Below, one piece after another: positions 4,915-5,505 of a stretch of DNA of 5,505 nt. The translations under genes and the position numbers were made by a program. Under the pieces are notes generated by a model. The model had not been told where the DNA came from and ran no database searches. It saw only the letters and a program-made list of their open reading frames with translations. The stretch's first letter is position 1. The number at the start of each line of letters is the position of its first letter. The DNA comes from Dysgonamonadaceae bacterium (lineage in GTDB: Bacteria > Bacteroidota > Bacteroidia > Bacteroidales > Azobacteroidaceae), in contig JAITCT010000346.1 in the NCBI GenBank assembly GCA_031282925.1, positions 1-5,505 on the forward strand. The letters are read 5' to 3'.

Positions 4915-5505
4915 TCATTTCTGTTTTTCGGCCAGTTGCTTTTTTAATTCCTCAATGGCTTTCCGTTGCTCTTCAAGCGCCTTTCTTTGTTCCTCAAACG
5001 CTTTCTCTTGCGCTTCAATCACCTTTTTTTGCTCTTCGAGCGCCTCCCGTTGCTCTTCGAGCGCCTCCCGTTGCTCTTCGAGCGCCTCCCGTTGCTCTTC
5101 AATGGTTTTATCCTTATCTTCAATCTCCCGTTCCTTGTCCTGCAGTTCCTTCAGATAGTCGTCTTCCATTTCCATTTCTATCTGTATGTCTTCGCTTTCG
5201 GCGGCCATGCGCAGGCGGCGGATGACGGGACGGTAGGGTTCGGGGAAACTCTCTTCGTTGACATTCAGGATGTAATGGTTTTTCGTCCGGTTCTCCTGGT
5301 CGAAGATGCTCAGCAGTTTTTCAAGGTCGGTGCGGCGGTGGTATCTCAACTGCTCTATCTGGACGATCCACGAACGGTGGTGCAGGCTCTTTATAAACTC
5401 GTTGTCGCCCGGCAGCGCACTGTCCGCCGCAACGTCCTGTGCGCACGGGTCTACCCGGATAACGGGACTTCCGGAAAAGCCTATGTCGTATCCCAGCAGG
5501 AAGAT
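4915..5505 (-). CDS. C-terminal part of a Rpn/PD-(D/E)XK-type nuclease-transposase-like protein with heptad coiled coil (5' end outside window)
   Basis: The minus-strand frame is open from the window edge to TGA at 4917-4915, giving 196 residues; a TTG at 5349-5347 is internal, not the start. The visible N-terminal part (FLLGYDIGFSGSPVIRVDP, then NEFIKSLHHRSWIVQIEQL, RRTDLEKLLSIFDQENRT and EEFP-like EESFPEPYRPVIRRL) resembles the region after the nuclease core in Bacteroidota proteins annotated as PD-(D/E)XK nuclease family transposase/Rpn recombination-promoting nuclease. The catalytic PD-(D/E)XK core itself would lie beyond the window, so activity cannot be judged. From about residue 110 the chain is a charged coiled coil made of EEQREAL-type heptads and ending LAEKQK. 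These proteins often carry repetitive C-terminal tails. The frame is intact here. The family call rests on recalled similarity. Confidence 0.6.
   Translation of the reverse strand: MFLLGYDIGFSGSPVIRVDPCAQDVAADSALPGDNEFIKSLHHRSWIVQIEQLRYHRRTDLEKLLSIFDQENRTKNHYILNVNEESFPEPYRPVIRRLRMAAESEDIQIEMEMEDDYLKELQDKEREIEDKDKTIEEQREALEEQREALEEQREALEEQKKVIEAQEKAFEEQRKALEEQRKAIEELKKQLAEKQK
5030..5100. repeat. 21-bp tandem repeat encoding coiled-coil heptads
   Basis: The 21-bp unit CGCCTCCCGTTGCTCTTCGA(G) occurs at 5041-5061, 5062-5082 and, lacking its last 3 bases, 5083-5100, preceded by 11 matching bases at 5030-5040. On the minus strand each unit encodes one heptad, EEQREAL. Weaker copies continue toward 4940. 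Because the unit is a multiple of three and of one heptad, copy changes would keep both frame and coil register. Confidence 0.92.

Noticed and set aside
5030..5100. CRISPR array
   Set aside because: The 21-bp units are contiguous without spacers and keep a protein heptad frame, so they are a coding tandem repeat.
4793..5225. Two plus-strand serine/cysteine-rich or alanine-rich open frames
   Set aside because: They are antisense shadows of the coiled-coil repeat; their low-complexity repeats come from the EEQREAL codons on the other strand.

Overview
The window looks like a chromosomal segment of a Bacteroidota (Bacteroidales-type) bacterium. Supporting this are the TAnnTTTG-type -7 boxes with a TTTG-like -33 box, AT-rich translation starts without a clear Shine-Dalgarno, fragments of SusC/SusD-like outer-membrane proteins, a Bacteroides-style lipoprotein signal peptide, and a coiled-coil-tailed relative of the PD-(D/E)XK transposase/nuclease family. 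The only complete, clearly functional genes are a tRNA-Ser and ribonuclease R. Almost everything around them is broken.

Layout. Positions 1-448 hold the frameshifted, 3'-truncated end of a phage tail tape-measure gene. An unassigned open stretch in the same frame follows, to 625. A tRNA-Ser(GGA) lies on the minus strand at 822-909 with its own promoter (926-957). It is divergent from rnr (1122-3275, plus strand), which encodes a full-length RNase R with all four catalytic aspartates. The promoter-leader region of rnr holds a 14-bp stem-loop starting about where transcription should begin. The rnr stop codon is buried in a second strong hairpin, and 24 bp of that hairpin is repeated exactly about 600 bp downstream.

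From 3479 to 4200 is a small lipoprotein gene with a one-base frameshift inside the signal peptide. Its 3' part is fused across the 24-bp repeat to an unrecognised second segment. Positions 4430-4823 carry a collapsed SusC/SusD pair: the N-terminal carboxypeptidase-regulatory-like domain of SusC, itself frameshifted, joined directly to an internal piece of SusD. At the right edge, on the minus strand, is the C-terminal 196 residues of a Bacteroidota protein resembling Rpn/PD-(D/E)XK nuclease-transposase proteins, ending in a heptad coiled coil encoded by 21-bp tandem repeats.

Interpretation. This is a housekeeping island (tRNA-Ser plus rnr) inside a decayed accessory region with prophage, polysaccharide-uptake and lipoprotein remnants. 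I see no intact novel multi-gene system. The most interesting signals are the rnr leader stem-loop, the palindromic repeat shared by the rnr 3' end and the lipoprotein gene, and the SusC-SusD deletion junction.
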